The notes: generated from the sequence alone by a model not told the origin. DNA of 64,000 bases from Auriscalpium vulgare (GCA_019915015.1 JAHBBC010000030.1:248001-312000); one strand, 5' to 3'; shown: positions 1-12,833, numbered from the stretch's first letter. Numbers and translations are program-made.

Positions 1-197
1 GTCGTCGCAGGCGAGCCTGACACGCCCCGCTCGTGCAGCGTGGCCTGCAACGTGTTGTCAAATCCCCGGCTACAAACGGCGCCCGTACCGCTTTCCCCGC
101 GTCCTACAAAGGTCGCCGTCCTCCTGCCACACTTTACTACCCAGCGCATCTTGCACTACCTCAGAACACCCATCTCTCTGTACGCAACTCACGCACG

Positions 198-2779
198 ATG
201 GCTGCAGTAGAAACCCCTGCCAAGTCACTCCCCACCTCGACCTTCTCGTTCACCGCCCCCTTCCCTTCCACATCCACGACCAAGCAACGCCGCGCCTCTC
301 TCGCCCTCTCCGCCTCCGCGCGACAGGTCCCAGAGTGGACATTCCGAGATGACACCGCTCTTGAGAGCCGCAAGGGCAAGATGCGCAAGCTCGCAAGTGG
401 CGAGCCCGCTCCGGAGAAGAAGATGCGCAAGAAGTGGTCGGAGGAGGAGACGCAAATGCTCGTGGAGGGCTGCAACCGCGTAAGTCGTTCTGCGCACTGG
501 AGCGGGGCACATGTGCTCATTTCTTATCCTTGACAGCACGGAGTTGGTAACTGGAAGGCAATCCTTCACGACCCCACGCTCATATTTGACCATCGCTCCC
601 CTGTCGATCTCAAAGACAGGTACGTGACGTTTATCAATTCATAGCTACGCGATGCTGACCATGCCGCGCGCTGTCTCCGCCACGCGTCCTCGCCACGCCC
701 AGGTTCCGCACATATTTCCCCGACGCGTACAAGCAGCACTATCCGAACGCCAAAACGCATCTGTCCTCCAAAGTGCGCTCCGCTCTCCCCGACGGCACGT
801 CCATCTTCGAGAAGACGCGCTCCAAGAAGCGACGGCCGTTCACCGAGGAGGAGGACCGCGCGCTCAAGGCCGGGTACGATAAGCACGGCACGGTCTGGGC
901 GACGATCGTCAAGGCCCCGATCTTCCAAGAGCAAAACCGACGCTCGACAGACCTCCGCGACCGCTTTCGCAATGCGTTCCCGGAGCTGTACCAAGCGGCC
1001 GGGTACAAGCCGCGCAACTCGGCGTCCGCGCGCAAGAAAAGCGGCGCGGGTGTGCGGGCGGCAACGGACGAGCAAATCCACGCTGCACGCGAGACGGGGC
1101 CCGCGCGCAGGAAGCGGCGCTACACGACGCAGGGTTTTCTCAGAGGAGGGACGAAGAGTGTGCCGTTGAGTCCGACTGTGTCGGATGAAGAGGACAGCTC
1201 GGGTGACGATGAAGAGGAGGACACGTCGTTCAAGACGAGCATGAGTTCAAGTGTGCCCGAGCTCGTGGACACGCCTTCGGAGGAGATGCAGGTACCCTCC
1301 ATGGAGTCTTTCGAGGTGGAGATGCAAGGTCTTGACCCGTTGTCAATGTCGGACTTTATGCCGAGCTCGTCGCAGTCCCTCTCCGAGATGACCGACTCAT
1401 CCACCTCCCAGACCTGGTCAACTTTGGACACGCCCGTGCACTCGACGGCGACGTGGTCGACGAGCAACGCCGCCGGATCCCCCGCCTCGCCACACGACTT
1501 TCTCCTCGACTCTCCCTACATGCGTCGCAATGGCGGCGGGGGGCTCAACCTCATCGGCAAGTCCGCATGGGGTACCTCCGACTGGCTGTCGGCGAACCCC
1601 CGCCTCGAATCTGCTTCTCCCTCCTACTATAGTGGGATGTCCCCGACGCCGTCCTCCCCTGCTTCATTTTCCTTCGCCGCCCTCAATCACAATGTCCTCG
1701 ACCGCTATGATTTGTTCCCTTCTCACTCCCATGGCTACGGCCATGATTTCGCCTCATCCGACGCTGGGCGCGCAGAATCGTACTCTGCGCTGTCGGACCC
1801 CGAGATGGGTATGGCGCCCAGTGCGTTCCGTGGCTTCACACACCACTCCACATACGCTGGCGATCTCATATTCGGTGCGCGAACGCATCAGCCCGACTAC
1901 GGTACGGGGTTTGCGTTTGGTTTGAACGGCTTTGGCGGCCTTGGTTTCGGCGCTGGTGCCGGTACAGGGGGGCTGGGACTGTCTGGGACGTCCCTACACC
2001 CGATGCAGATGCACACGCCTGCCCTCCCCGGCATAGACGAGATCGAGCTCACGTCTATCAACCTAAACGACGGTGACCCCGTCATTAGCGCGACCGACTC
2101 CATGGACATGGAGGACAAGCCCCACGCTGTGGAGGACTTTTCGACGGTGCGCCTTCCGATGCAGACTGCCGACGAGATCTCCGGACTCTTGCAACACGAT
2201 CTCATCGATACGCCGCCGGGGACTCCCGTGCGCTCGCACCGCGGGATGCCTGCACACGGGCACACACTGCAGCACAACCGCTCGCTCTCTGTGCCGCCGC
2301 CCGAGCACCGCTTCCTGCACACTGCGAACTTCCACACGTCGCCCGTCCATGCGCCGCTCACGCCTACACGTTCGCTTTCTCTCGAGCTTGGCGCGCAGGC
2401 GCAGGGGGTAGTTGAGCCCTGGCGCGTCGGCCCCTCCGACTTCAACGATCTGCCCTTCCTGGACCTGCACTACTACGGTGTGACCGGGACGGACGGCGAG
2501 CCGCCAGTGCAGGCGGAGACGCGCACAGGCCGCGCGCTCGATCTCGCGCAGCCTCAAGTGCAGGCGCAGAAGCCGTACGGAAACAGTATGGCTCTGCTGC
2601 TGCCCCAGGAGCCTGTCTTCAGGGCCCCCGCGGGCGCCGTGGGCGCTGCTGGTCCGCTTGTCGGCAGGGAGAGGATGCACCACCGTGGAATGAGTGCGGT
2701 ATCCCCACAGGACCTTCTCTTGCGCAAGGGTGGTGATAACAAGCGGAAGCGGGCAAGCTGGGACGGCGGCCCTCGTTGA
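198..2779 (+). CDS. TAY1: Two-Myb telomere-repeat-binding protein (Tay1/Teb1-like)
   Basis: Predicted duplex telomeric-DNA binding factor with two Myb/SANT domains. Exons 198-479, 537-619 and 703-2779 join in frame (2442 nt, 813 residues); both introns are GT..AG. The first Myb domain starts at about residue 85 with KKWSEEETQMLVEG and runs across both introns to VDLKDRFR, which matches the telobox helix pattern. The second follows at about residue 150 with RRPFTEEEDRALKAGYDKHG and ends in STDLRDRFRNAFP. Beyond about residue 220 the protein is long, low-complexity and rich in Ser, Pro and Gly, with no recognised domain. Two spaced telobox-type Myb repeats are characteristic of Yarrowia Tay1, basidiomycete Tay1 and S. 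pombe Teb1. Start chosen: the ATG at 198; an in-frame alternative near 33 would add a basic leader with no visible domain. Telomere binding is inferred from family; a general Myb transcription factor role is the alternative. Confidence 0.8.
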
Positions 2780-3189
2780 ACAGAGCCGACGGTGGTTCGC
2801 ATAATTCCTTCCCTTGCACGACGCTCGTCTACCTTCGCACCTCTCCTCCTACCTTTCTGTACATGTTGTGCTGTCCTATTCCTCACTCGTCTGCCGCGCG
2901 CTATCGCTTTCCTCATCAGACTCAATGCATCATCCCAGTTGAATACATTCTCCATAACTAGCATGGATCCTCTCATCACGACATACATTCTTCTATTTGC
3001 ACTGTCCCACGTCCACGATAATGAAGAATCTATTTCTCATTCGTAGATGATACATGGAAGATAAACAAGCAGGCACGACAAGAATCGAGATATCAAGAAA
3101 ACAGCAATCCAGCTAACGAAATTCGATGTCCTTCTGTGATACAGCTGACGTCTACGCAAGCCGGGACGGTCCGGCTACCGCGTTGCCAG
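2780..3189. other. Convergent intergenic region, no gene seen
   Basis: This stretch separates the 3' ends of the Myb gene and the SNF2-RING gene. It is pyrimidine-rich just after the Myb stop and AT-rich near 3050. I see no supported ORF or RNA gene; it probably holds both 3' UTRs. Confidence 0.6.
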
Positions 3190-6100
3190 TCACAAAATCA
3201 ATGCTCTGGCACGGACCGGAGTCGGGGCCGCAGACTCAACGGCAGCGTCCGACTCCGTCGCCATCTCTGACGCTGGCAGGAGATATTCAATATCCTCAGT
3301 GAGGTGCGGAAATAGGATCGACATCATGTCGTCCAGCCTGTAGCGCAGCAGCTCGTGTCAGGTGTCAGCACATACAAAGAAGGAGATTACACACTTAAAT
3401 ATAAAGTCCCCCTTTTGCTTCTTCTTGGAAGGCGAGTCGACCGCACCTTTCTCGGACTCCGGTGCGAAGGCACTCGTGTTCAAGGTGCCATGGGAGGTTT
3501 CCTTCGTGTAAAGAGACAGACCCTGCCTAGTCGCAAGATCCAGTATATTTCTCTCGACGGTATCTGCGTGGTGTCTCAACACCTCCGTGCTTCGCGTAGG
3601 TTAGGACGGATTACACACCTTCCGCATAGTAGCAGTACACTATCGCCAGCTTCATCAGTAAGGTTTAACATTGGCCATCCTGCCGACGTACCTTCTGTCG
3701 GCTTCGACTGCCCCAATCTGTCGATCCGAGCGATCGCTGAGAAAACCTTGTCAGCGAGATATCGATGCACAGCCGAGGCGGAGAACCAACCTTGAATTTC
3801 GAAGGAGTGGTGTACGACGCTCTCCAAGAGGAACACTCTTGAGGCGCATGTTATGTTCAATCCCGCGTTTTCACGCTCACTGCGTTTCATCACTCATCAG
3901 ATCGTAGCCGGTCGTGCTGGACCGCCGCATGAGCGTACCCGTGTAGCAACAACACGAGGATGTCGGGGTCCGTCCGGAACTTTTTCGCAGCGTGACGGCC
4001 GCCGCCCGCATCTATTCGAAGTGACTGGATGCCTGGGATGCTGGTTAGACGAATGGAAACAAAGAAGACGTATAAGGGTCCTACCGTTCATGGTGAGAGC
4101 GTGCTCGATGACTGGTAGCGCAAGCGGTCAGCACGTCTTCGAATTTCGCAGGATGCTACGCACTGTGAAGAGAATCCGCCCATGCCGAAAAAACGATGCT
4201 CTTCGCGCCGGAGTCTGACAGTTGTAGGTACAGCAGGTGGCGCACGAGGGTCTGGATTTTACTTCCATAACTCCCATGCGACTCCATGGAGTTTATTTCT
4301 TCGACAAGATCTGGACGTATGATATTATATGCAATTCTGCGGCGCGACCTCGGGACTGCCCCATCGTCCAGCTTTGGGGGCATCGGCTGCTCTGAATCGG
4401 GAGCATTGTTCTTATCCTCGACGGAGAAACGTTGAAGCGTGTCGACATTGATGGAGACGCTGTCGCGAGTATCAGGAGACAGCCAGTGAACATGCCAGGA
4501 AGATGACCTACCGGCACACGGGGCAAGCCTTGTGGTGACGTGATAGCCAGGCCTTCATGCAATCCTACAGGTCGCGTCAGTCAGGCCTCGACCACCGACA
4601 TCCTGGCAATCAACGCTGCCTACCTCGCAGAAAACATGAGCACTAAGGAGAAGACTCGCGTCAACACTGATCCACAACCCAGCGGCGTACTAAGCAAAGC
4701 TTACCACTGTGTGATGTATCCGCGTGTGAAGTCGCACTTGCACAAGATGCAGCCCTCTTCTTCGTCATCGTCATCGAGGCCCTGATTACTCGCAATATGG
4801 TTGAGCTGCGGGAAGGAGAGGTGTCAGCCGACCCCAACGGCCTCGAAACGTGGAGGGAAACGTGCGTAGCGAAGCCTCGCCCGACCCGTATTGATCTTGC
4901 TATCTAACTCAGTGCGGACAGCGTTATTTTCTGCTATGGCGATAGATACATCAGACTCCCACTCGGGCTGCACGACGGAGTCCGATATCTCTTGCAGCTG
5001 CCGGAAGTACCTGGATCCACCAATTAATGGGTCCCTGACAGAGAAGGTAAGAGATCATGATCTCTGATCACTCACAAGATACGCTCGTTAAAGGCCTTTC
5101 GGAACAGCCCGACATCAGCATCCAGCTGATCGTTGACGGCCCCTGCAGCATGTCAGACAGGAGCTCGAAGACGAGCATGCTGTAACGAACCTTGCTGCGT
5201 CATAATCTGCCTGAGACTCATCGCTCCCGCCTGAGCAATAACTTTCTCTGGGTCCTTGATATTCGAGATTTTGGCGGCCACGCCTGTGAGTTCCACCATG
5301 ACAGATTTCACGGCTCGTCCCTTCAGCTTCACAGCGATCGCCTTGCGCGCCTCCGCGAGCTCCTTCTTCAGCACCTCGTGCTCCGGTTGCAGTTCGATGT
5401 CCTCGTCGAGGAGTTTGAGGTCGACCTGGTCATCGTCTGCGACGGCCGTGGCCTTCATCGCGGCCTTTGTCTTGCGGAGCTTCCGCTCACGCGCGTCGTA
5501 TACGGCTAGAGCTGTGCGCTCAGCCAAAAGCGCCTCGCGGCGATCCGCAAGCAGCATGGCGTACACCTGCAGGTACGTCTCCGCCTCGCCTTGTGTTTCC
5601 AGGGTGCGCGTGTACTCCTGGCCATCTGCTTCTGAGTCGCTTGCAGACAAGGGCTGTGTGAGAAGGCCGTGGATGTGTTGACGCCATTTCCACAGTAGCT
5701 TTGTTTGCTCATTGATCACCACCATGATAATGGTGTCTGCCTCTTCCACCTGGGCTCCATTGAGCAACGGCGTCTCTTACGGAGCTCGGATACATACCAG
5801 ATGCTTGGAGCGAATACCACCGCCGTCAGGGCACGAGGGTGTTTCAATGAGGAGTTCTTGCTCTGTAAATCCGCTCCTGCCAGCATCCCTGACCAGCTGA
5901 GACATCGCCCGCTTCGCCGATTGCTCGGTAACTAAAGTACGCGTCAACGCGGACAGGCAGATGGCATTCGCACGACTCACACTTCAGTAGCTTACGACGC
6001 AACTCCTCTGCAGCAGCGTATGCCCTCTCTTCTTCAGCAGCTTTCATCTCGCCGAGCGTATGAAACACATCTCCTTCCAAAAACTTGACCTTGTGCAAAG

Positions 6101-9100
6101 CGAGGAGGGCTTCCCGGAGGCGCTGCTGGAGTGCGCGCTTCTTGTTTACATGCTCCTCGCCTGCGGGTGTCTTCGGCAAATCATTATCTTCAAAGCCGTC
6201 GTCGCTGTCCGTGGGCAAGATATCGCGCTCGCGCGCCTTGCCCTTCCCTTTGTCCTCAAGCTCCTGGGCATTCGGCTTCCTGATAGGGGCTTGGCCACGA
6301 GCAATTCGGAGGGCGGCAGCCTCCTTTTTCAGTTCTTCTCCTTTGACATCGTGCTCGGCGATAGCTTCCTGTATGTCCTCGATGAGCTGATCCGCTTCCT
6401 TCTCAGCTTGAAGGAGATGGTCCAGAGCCTTATGATGACGCGCGTCTATGGATTTGTCGTGCTGCATCAGCTGTCCTACAGTGGCGAGCTCGTTGACCTG
6501 CATGTAAGGCTCCGTCAGGACACTTTATTGCTGCAAATATCAGTCCACGCGTCACCTTGGCACGCCGGTCGTCCATGAGGTTTCGCCAATTCTGGTCCTT
6601 CATTCCCTGTGCGCAGAATGCATGAAAAATATGCCACCAAGCAGCATTGAACACACGCACATCAAGGACCTCACCCATTGTCTTCAGCCCACCAGGTTTG
6701 TTAGCAAACTTGGATACTTTATTCGCGTTGAGCGACAAGTGCCCGATTTGCGGGTGCGTGCAAATTTGCCGGAGCTTGCGCAGCCATGTTCGCAAAAGAC
6801 CTGTATCAATAACGTGGTTCTCAGAAGCGGCAACACCGCGTGCGTCTAGTCCCAGCTCATGCAGTGCCTTTTCCAAATTTTGGTCGTAGACCTGCAGCCA
6901 GAACTTTAGTGCAGCTGCGAACGGATAAGACATCTTGCCTACATGCTGCTCGACCGGGCCCATCGAAATGGGAAAGAGGTAGCGACTTTGCTGAGGGATG
7001 GTCAGTTCGTCCTTAACTGCCGCCTTCGTGGTCCTTTCGCTCAGTCAATTCGAGGACAAGCTTCAAACAATCGCGTGACGTACCGAATGGCATAATGCTG
7101 GAAAAGGGCGACAAAGTCGGTTGCGAATTGTCGAGTTTGCAGTCTATCCCAAGTGCAACCAGATTCCGATATGGGATCAACGCGGATGAACCTAAGAGGC
7201 AAGTAAGCGTGGGTGTAGCAAAACAGTGACGAGAGCAGCCATACTTCAAAACATGAGATAGATCGGAAACCTGTGCGCGGGCGGGTGTTCCAGAGACGGC
7301 AAACGATGATAATCTCGGAATCAAAGACACCATCTCCCTAGATGAATCTATGAGAACCAGGTACAGGTGTAGGGTTCGAGCGCGTACGCAGTCTTGCCAC
7401 CTCCTACCATTTGAACCTATGTCCAGGCCGTCGTAAGCACACTACATACTCGAGGGTAAATTGGATGGAAAATTGCACCTCGTCCATGATGACCCGATAC
7501 CACTCGCACATGATCAACGGACTACGCGGCCGCCGTGTCCTCGAATATTCCGCCACCTCTCGTCGCGGTCTCGTGGGTGGCGCACGCGCGACATTCAGGT
7601 CCTGCTGCAGGACATTGTATGTCGTGATGCAAACGTCGTAAGCGTTAATGTAAGAGCACCAGTCCAGTGGCCCGCCATTGTCGACGTCCATCTCATCTTG
7701 ATCTTGATCGTCGCCGTCGACAGCCTTCCCCTTGCCTTTCTTACTTCGCCCTTTTGAGACTCGCTTCTTTGCGGGTACTGGCGGTTTTATCCATCCTTCA
7801 TATACGAATACTTTGAGTGTCGGAGAGTGGGCGGAGAGCTCATCGATCCATTGCTGCGAGAGCGACGAGGGAGTCACAATAAGGGTAGTCTGTAAACGCA
7901 ATTAGCCAGCACTAAAAAACTCGTTTTGCGTGCACCTGCCTTGAGCTCCCTGACTTCAACCTTGGCTTCCGGGTCCCAGCGCCGGTTGTTCGGGTTTCTC
8001 CCAAAGCCAGGGTTGAGCAGGATAAGGGCGATGCATTCCAGCGTCTTCCCGAGTCCTGGTTCTTCGGCCAACAGGCCACCAGACGCCGACTCTGGGCGAT
8101 CAGCAGTGACAGTAGCTGTGTGGCGGTTGTAGTACCAGTCCAGATGTTCGCCGTCGGGTCCTGCGGCTGCAATGCGTCTCCAAAACGTCGGTAGTACGTC
8201 GGAAGTGGGTGGGAGGGCAACAACGTTTCCGTCAGAACTGGCTGTTTTCCCTTCGCGCTGGAGCATCCAAGCAACACTGCGCCTCTGAAAGGGAAGGAGG
8301 ATGGGCTTGAGCGCGGTGTGCTGCATCGCATCTTGCAAGGCATCCGATGCGAGGCGTGGTGCCGGCTGAAGAGCGGAATAGAAAAAAGGGATGCTGACAT
8401 CCGTGTGCAATGGTGCTGGCGGCTGTGGTGCAGGTGATGCAAAATTGGACACAGCGCGCAGCGCCTCTGCAACATCCGTTCTCCCGACAGCCAGCTCGAA
8501 GATGGCTGGCGCGTGGAGATCCAAAAACAAGTCGACAGTGAGATGGAAGGGCAACTCGTCGGCTTCCGCATCCCACGAGTGTGGAGGTTTCACGACGATG
8601 CGCAGATTTCCTGAGAGAGATGCGGGGACTGATTGCGCGTGCCTGCACAACGACCTGACGCACGCAAAGATGTCTTGTTCATCATCTTCATTGGCGGATA
8701 TGGGAGGCACGATGGCAATTTGCTCGTCCTCCAATGAGAACACGCCGGCTCCGGCGGCGCCTCTCTGACTCGTGATCTGCACCTTGCCTAGGTCAATGCC
8801 GACTAGTTCCGTAGCGCCCGCGCAGTGTGCTTTCAGCGACTCCAGCAAAGAGTCTTCATGCATGGCCATCTCGGAGGCCATTGTATGAGGTTCACCTGTG
8901 TGATCCGATGCATTCTTCACGTAGTGCATTTCGTACTCGTGTCGAAAGACGGAGACTTCATGCGCGGAGGGCTCGGGAGATCCTGCCGCGCCGTTTTGTA
9001 ACTTGCGACGCTTGCCTGGAGCCAAAGAAGCCGACGACGGCCTGCGACGCTTGCTATGTGGTCGCGTAACCTGGTCTTGTGAGAGACGCGACTGTAACAT

Positions 9101-9202
9101 TCCATAGAGCGCTTCGCAGTTTATCCATGGCACGGGTTTCAGGTCTCCAACATGGCCCATTGTTCGAGCAGATTGCCAGTGGGAAGAAGAGGTTGAGCGC
9201 AT
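3190..9202 (-). CDS. SHPRH/Irc20-like SNF2 helicase with inserted RING E3 ligase
   Basis: Large multi-exon gene for a SWI2/SNF2 ATPase with a RING finger between the two helicase lobes, the layout of SHPRH and yeast Irc20 (DNA-damage tolerance and chromatin-linked ubiquitin ligases). Read from the ATG at 9202: the ATPase begins near 8300 with PFQRRSVAWMLQREGK; the Walker A element GLLAEEPGLGKTLECIALIL is at about 8100-8010; the Walker B equivalent is VIMDEVQ near 7490, close to the DEAQ of SHPRH rather than DEAH; the SGTPA motif is near 7285. A long coiled, charged linker fills 6960-5150. The RING lies at about 4780-4515: CILCKC, then a downstream HVFCE, ending CMKAW and ACPVCR. The helicase C lobe follows with KSIVFSAWADSL (about 4200) and ARIDRLGQ (about 3740). 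The last intron joins FIFK to LDDMM, and the stop is at 3190-3192. Roughly 1500-1650 residues; I did not fix every intron. Confidence 0.85.
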
Positions 9203-9336
9203 GGCAAGAAACGCGACCGTGGCGGTCGAGAAAGACGCGTTTCGTTTCCCGCGCGACGCTCCTATACCACCGCTGACACATCGCTCCCACGCTCTGGTGA
9301 GCAGAAAACGAAATTTTCCAAAGTTGCTGTTGCCAG
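9203..9336. promoter_or_regulatory. Short bidirectional promoter region between SNF2-RING gene and MRD1
   Basis: Only 134 bases separate the two divergent start codons (9202 on minus, 9337 on plus), so both promoters and both 5' leaders must share or overlap this region. I see no clear TATA element. The inference is from spacing alone. Confidence 0.5.
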
Positions 9337-12185
9337 ATGTCTCGACTCATCATCAAGAATTTACCTGCCTATATCACCCCCGTTCGACTCAAAGACCACT
9401 TCAACCAGAAAGATGGGCCAGGGGGAACCATCACCGACCTCAAAGTCGCCCTGAAACAGGACGGTACGTCGAGGCGATTCGGCTTCGTCGGGTACAAAAC
9501 CGAGGCGGAAGCTGTCAAGGCGAAGGAGTGGTATGACAAGACCTTCATCGACTCGACGAGGGTAAGAGTCGAGGTTATTGATGTGAGTCCTTCGGTTACT
9601 CAACGGTTCGCACCCAATTCCAGGAATGACCGATACACTAGGGAGCAAAAGATGCACCTACGCCTCGCCCGAACAAGCGTCGTCGAGTTGACACGTCAAC
9701 TGCTGATGCACACCTCGACCCCTCGTCCAGCAAGGCCCGCGAGCCGCTATCACTCGACGCGTCCGACAAGCGCAAGGAATCTCAGCTAGAGCAGTTCATG
9801 GACGTGATGCAGCCACGAACACGTAAGGGTCCCTCCTGGGCTGAGCAACCTCCCCCCCAGCAGCCTGTGAAAAAATCAAAGAAAGGCAAGGAGGTTGCAG
9901 TCGTGGACGAAGCAAACGACAATGCCCAGCCAGAAGGGCTCTCTGACGTGGAGTGGATGCGGCGACGGATGAAGCAAGGCGTTGAGAACGCAGCGACGGA
10001 GAAGGCGTTTGAGCAGTCCGATGACGACGAGCTCATCGTTAAGCCCGTTGTCGACGAAGTCAAGGATCCAGCCAAGGGCACCATCCTGCACACCGCACGA
10101 CTCTTCGTACGAAATCTAGCGTTCACCTGCACCGAGGAGGAACTGCGCGAGCTGTTTCAACCCTTCGGGGAGTTATCCCAGGTGAGCTTCGCTCGTTTCC
10201 ACCTTCTTCGCGTTGTCCTTCCTCGGTGTATGCCTGCGCACAATGACCGACAGATAGGGACAGTAGACTCGTAAGAGCGTTCTGGGAAATAAGCAGTCGT
10301 ATCTTCGATTGTTTTTGTGCTTCGTTGTGTCGTGGCGCGTACTGACGAACACTTTGTGTCACAGGTATGTACCTTTGGCCGTGCCCTGCGAAGACACCCT
10401 GAACGCTTTCAACATTGCCATGACTTGATATTTAGGTGAGCGTCGACTCTATCATCGTCTTTAGGATGGAAAAATATGCATAGGGACAGCAGATCCCTCG
10501 GGGATGTTGATTATGCTGGGAAATATAAGATAGTTTAGACTGACACTTCACTGAGACGGTCATTTCTTGGGACAGCGTTTTCTGATTATCTCCCACTGCA
10601 GGTCCATATCCCCATCGACCATCTTACCAAGGAACCGAGAGGCCTGGCATACGTGTCATTCGCCGAAGCCTGCGATGCCCTCACTGCATATGAGGCGCTG
10701 GATAAGAAGTCCTTCCAAGGACGCTTACTCCACATCATGGGTGCCGTCGACAGGAAAGGCAACACTGCGGTCGAGCGAGGTACGGAAAAAGCTCAGACGG
10801 TGAGGGACCAGCGAGACGAAAAGCGCAAGGCTGTCGCCGGGAAGGAGTTTAATTGGGGCATGTTATACATGAATGTGCGTACGTGCGTACTCGTAACTGC
10901 CGTGAACATCGTGCACTCAACGTCCTCGGCATACAGAGCGACGCAGTGCTGTCTTCGGTTGCCGATCGGATGAATGTCTCGAAGTCGGACATGCTCGATC
11001 CTGAGTCTTCAAACGCCGCGGTCACGCTCGCGCTCGCAGAAACCCACGTCATCCAAGAAACGAAAGCGTACCTCGAATCTCAGGGCGTGATCTTGTCGGT
11101 TTTCGGGTCCCGGGGCCGCTCAGACACCACCATCCTAGTGAAGAACATCCCGTATGGCACGACGGCGGAGCAAATCCGCGAGCTTTTTGCAACGCATGGC
11201 GAGCTCAGCCGAGTGTTGGTTCCTCCCGCCGGCACCATGGCCGTCGTTGAATTTCTACACCCAGACGAAGCAGGCATTGCCTTTCGCGCCGTCGCGTACC
11301 GACGTCTAGGCAACTCTGTAATCTACCTAGAGAAAGGCCCTCTAGGCATGTTCCAAACCACCCACGACGACAAAGCAATCACGAACGACAGTGCTCTGGC
11401 GCACCCGATCATCATCGACGAGCCCTACGAGGCCGCAGATGATGAGCCACCCCTGTCCGCCGGTTCGACGCTTTTTGTCAAAAACCTCGCGTTTTCGACG
11501 ACCGCGGAGCGGCTCACGCAGGTCTTCCGCCACCTCCCGTCCTTTGCGTTCGCACGCGTACAGACGAAGCCGGACCCGAAGCGCCCTGGCGCGCGCCTCA
11601 GCATGGGATACGGATTTGTTGGCTTCAAGACGGCGGAGGCGGCGCGCACGGCGGTGAAGGGCATGCAGGGGCACGTCCTCGACGGGCACGCGCTGCACGT
11701 AAAGTTCGCGGGACGCGGTGGCGAGGAGGAGAAGGAGAGCGCAGCGGCGAAGGTGTCTGCTAAGAGCCGCACGACGAAGATGCTTGTCAAGAACGTGCCG
11801 TTCGAGGCCACGCAGAAGGAGATCCGGGAGCTTTTTGCGTGCGTATGCATTGTCCTACGCTGCCTTCACCAATCTGACGCGTCTTTCCAGCTCCCACGGG
11901 CAGCTCAAGTCCGTTCGCCTGCCAAAGCGGTTCGACCGGCGCACGCGCGGGTTCGCGTTCCTCGAGTTCGTTACGCGTCACGAGGCGGAAAACGCCTTCA
12001 ACGCGCTGCGGCACACGCATTTCCTCGGGCGACATCTTGTCCTGGAGTGGGCGGAGGAGGGCGACGTAGATCTGGAGGCGCTGCGGAAGAAGGCGGGCGT
12101 TGGATCGCGCGCGGGGCAGGAGCTACCGGGGCGGAAGAGGAAGCTGATGCTGGACGAGGATGGCAATGGGGAGGAGGATTTGTGA
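9337..12185 (+). CDS. MRD1: Mrd1, five-RRM rRNA-processing protein
   Basis: Orthologue of Mrd1, an essential nucleolar protein of the small-subunit processome needed for early cleavages of pre-18S rRNA. Five exons, 9337-9582, 9642-10181, 10602-10874, 10937-11838 and 11891-12185, join in frame to 2256 nt (751 residues). Five RRMs are visible by their RNP2 signatures: SRLIIKNLP at the N-terminus, ARLFVRNLAF, TTILVKNIPY, STLFVKNLAF and TKMLVKNVPF, each with a matching RNP1 (for example MGYGFVGF and RGFAFLEF). A charged, basic linker follows RRM1, as in Mrd1. The C-terminus is basic then acidic (GRKRKLMLDEDG). Five RRMs in this order and the overall length fit the family well. The second intron (10182-10601, 420 nt) is about seven times the usual size here and has internal AG/GT junctions. 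Confidence 0.93.
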
Positions 12186-12833
12186 TGGTCAGACGTCTGG
12201 ATCTGACACTGTCATTTTGCCGTCGCGTATGTAAATGTTGTATCTGGCGCCTGCCCAGTTGTCATCGTGTGACCCGATCATCAGCGGATCGAGGATGATT
12301 GTTTGCTTCATTGCTCAGCTCCACCAAAGATTCAAAGCGTTATACTTTACACAAAACGCTAACGGAAACAACGACCAAAGCACGAACGGGGGACATCATA
12401 AACTTGAGAGCAAATCGATAGCATGATGAAGTATGCAAGCGGCTGGTATGGATGCCGCACAGCCAGGCTGATATCAAGTGGATATCCCCAAGTTATGCGG
12501 CAATGCATGGGTGGTCAGATCTTCAAAATAGTCGCTGGCGCTGGCTGTCCAGAGCCAGAGCCTCTGGACAGCCAGTGTCAGCGAGGGAGCTCGCAGCGCA
12601 GAGTAGGGCGCACCTCTCTGTGACCCTTGCCGTATATATTCGGCATTTGTCATTGCGCAGTCCAAGTATCTATAGCTGTTAAAGACGCGCTTGAAGTGAC
12701 AGCTCAGCGCTTGGAACTCACAGATTTGTATCAGTTCCGCACTTTGGAAAGGGCCTTCGATGATGGAGCGCAGCAATTCCCTCGTCTTCAACTCCGTTCG
12801 TCCTCCTCGTCGTGATTGCTGCGGAAAGGGCTT
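12186..12833. other. Convergent intergenic region with hairpin
   Basis: Lies between the 3' ends of MRD1 (+) and the C2H2 gene (-). I see no supported gene. It contains a long near-perfect inverted repeat listed separately at 12533-12583. Confidence 0.6.
12533..12583. repeat. Inverted repeat, about 22-bp arms with 7-nt loop
   Basis: Left arm 12533-12554 and right arm 12562-12583 are complementary. The inner 14 bp (CTGGCTGTCCAGAG and its complement) are perfect; the outer 8 bp have two G-to-A differences that would still pair as G:U in one RNA strand. The loop is 7 nt (12555-12561). It could fold as an RNA hairpin near a 3' end or be a small mobile-element remnant; no flanking duplication was identified. 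Confidence 0.8.
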
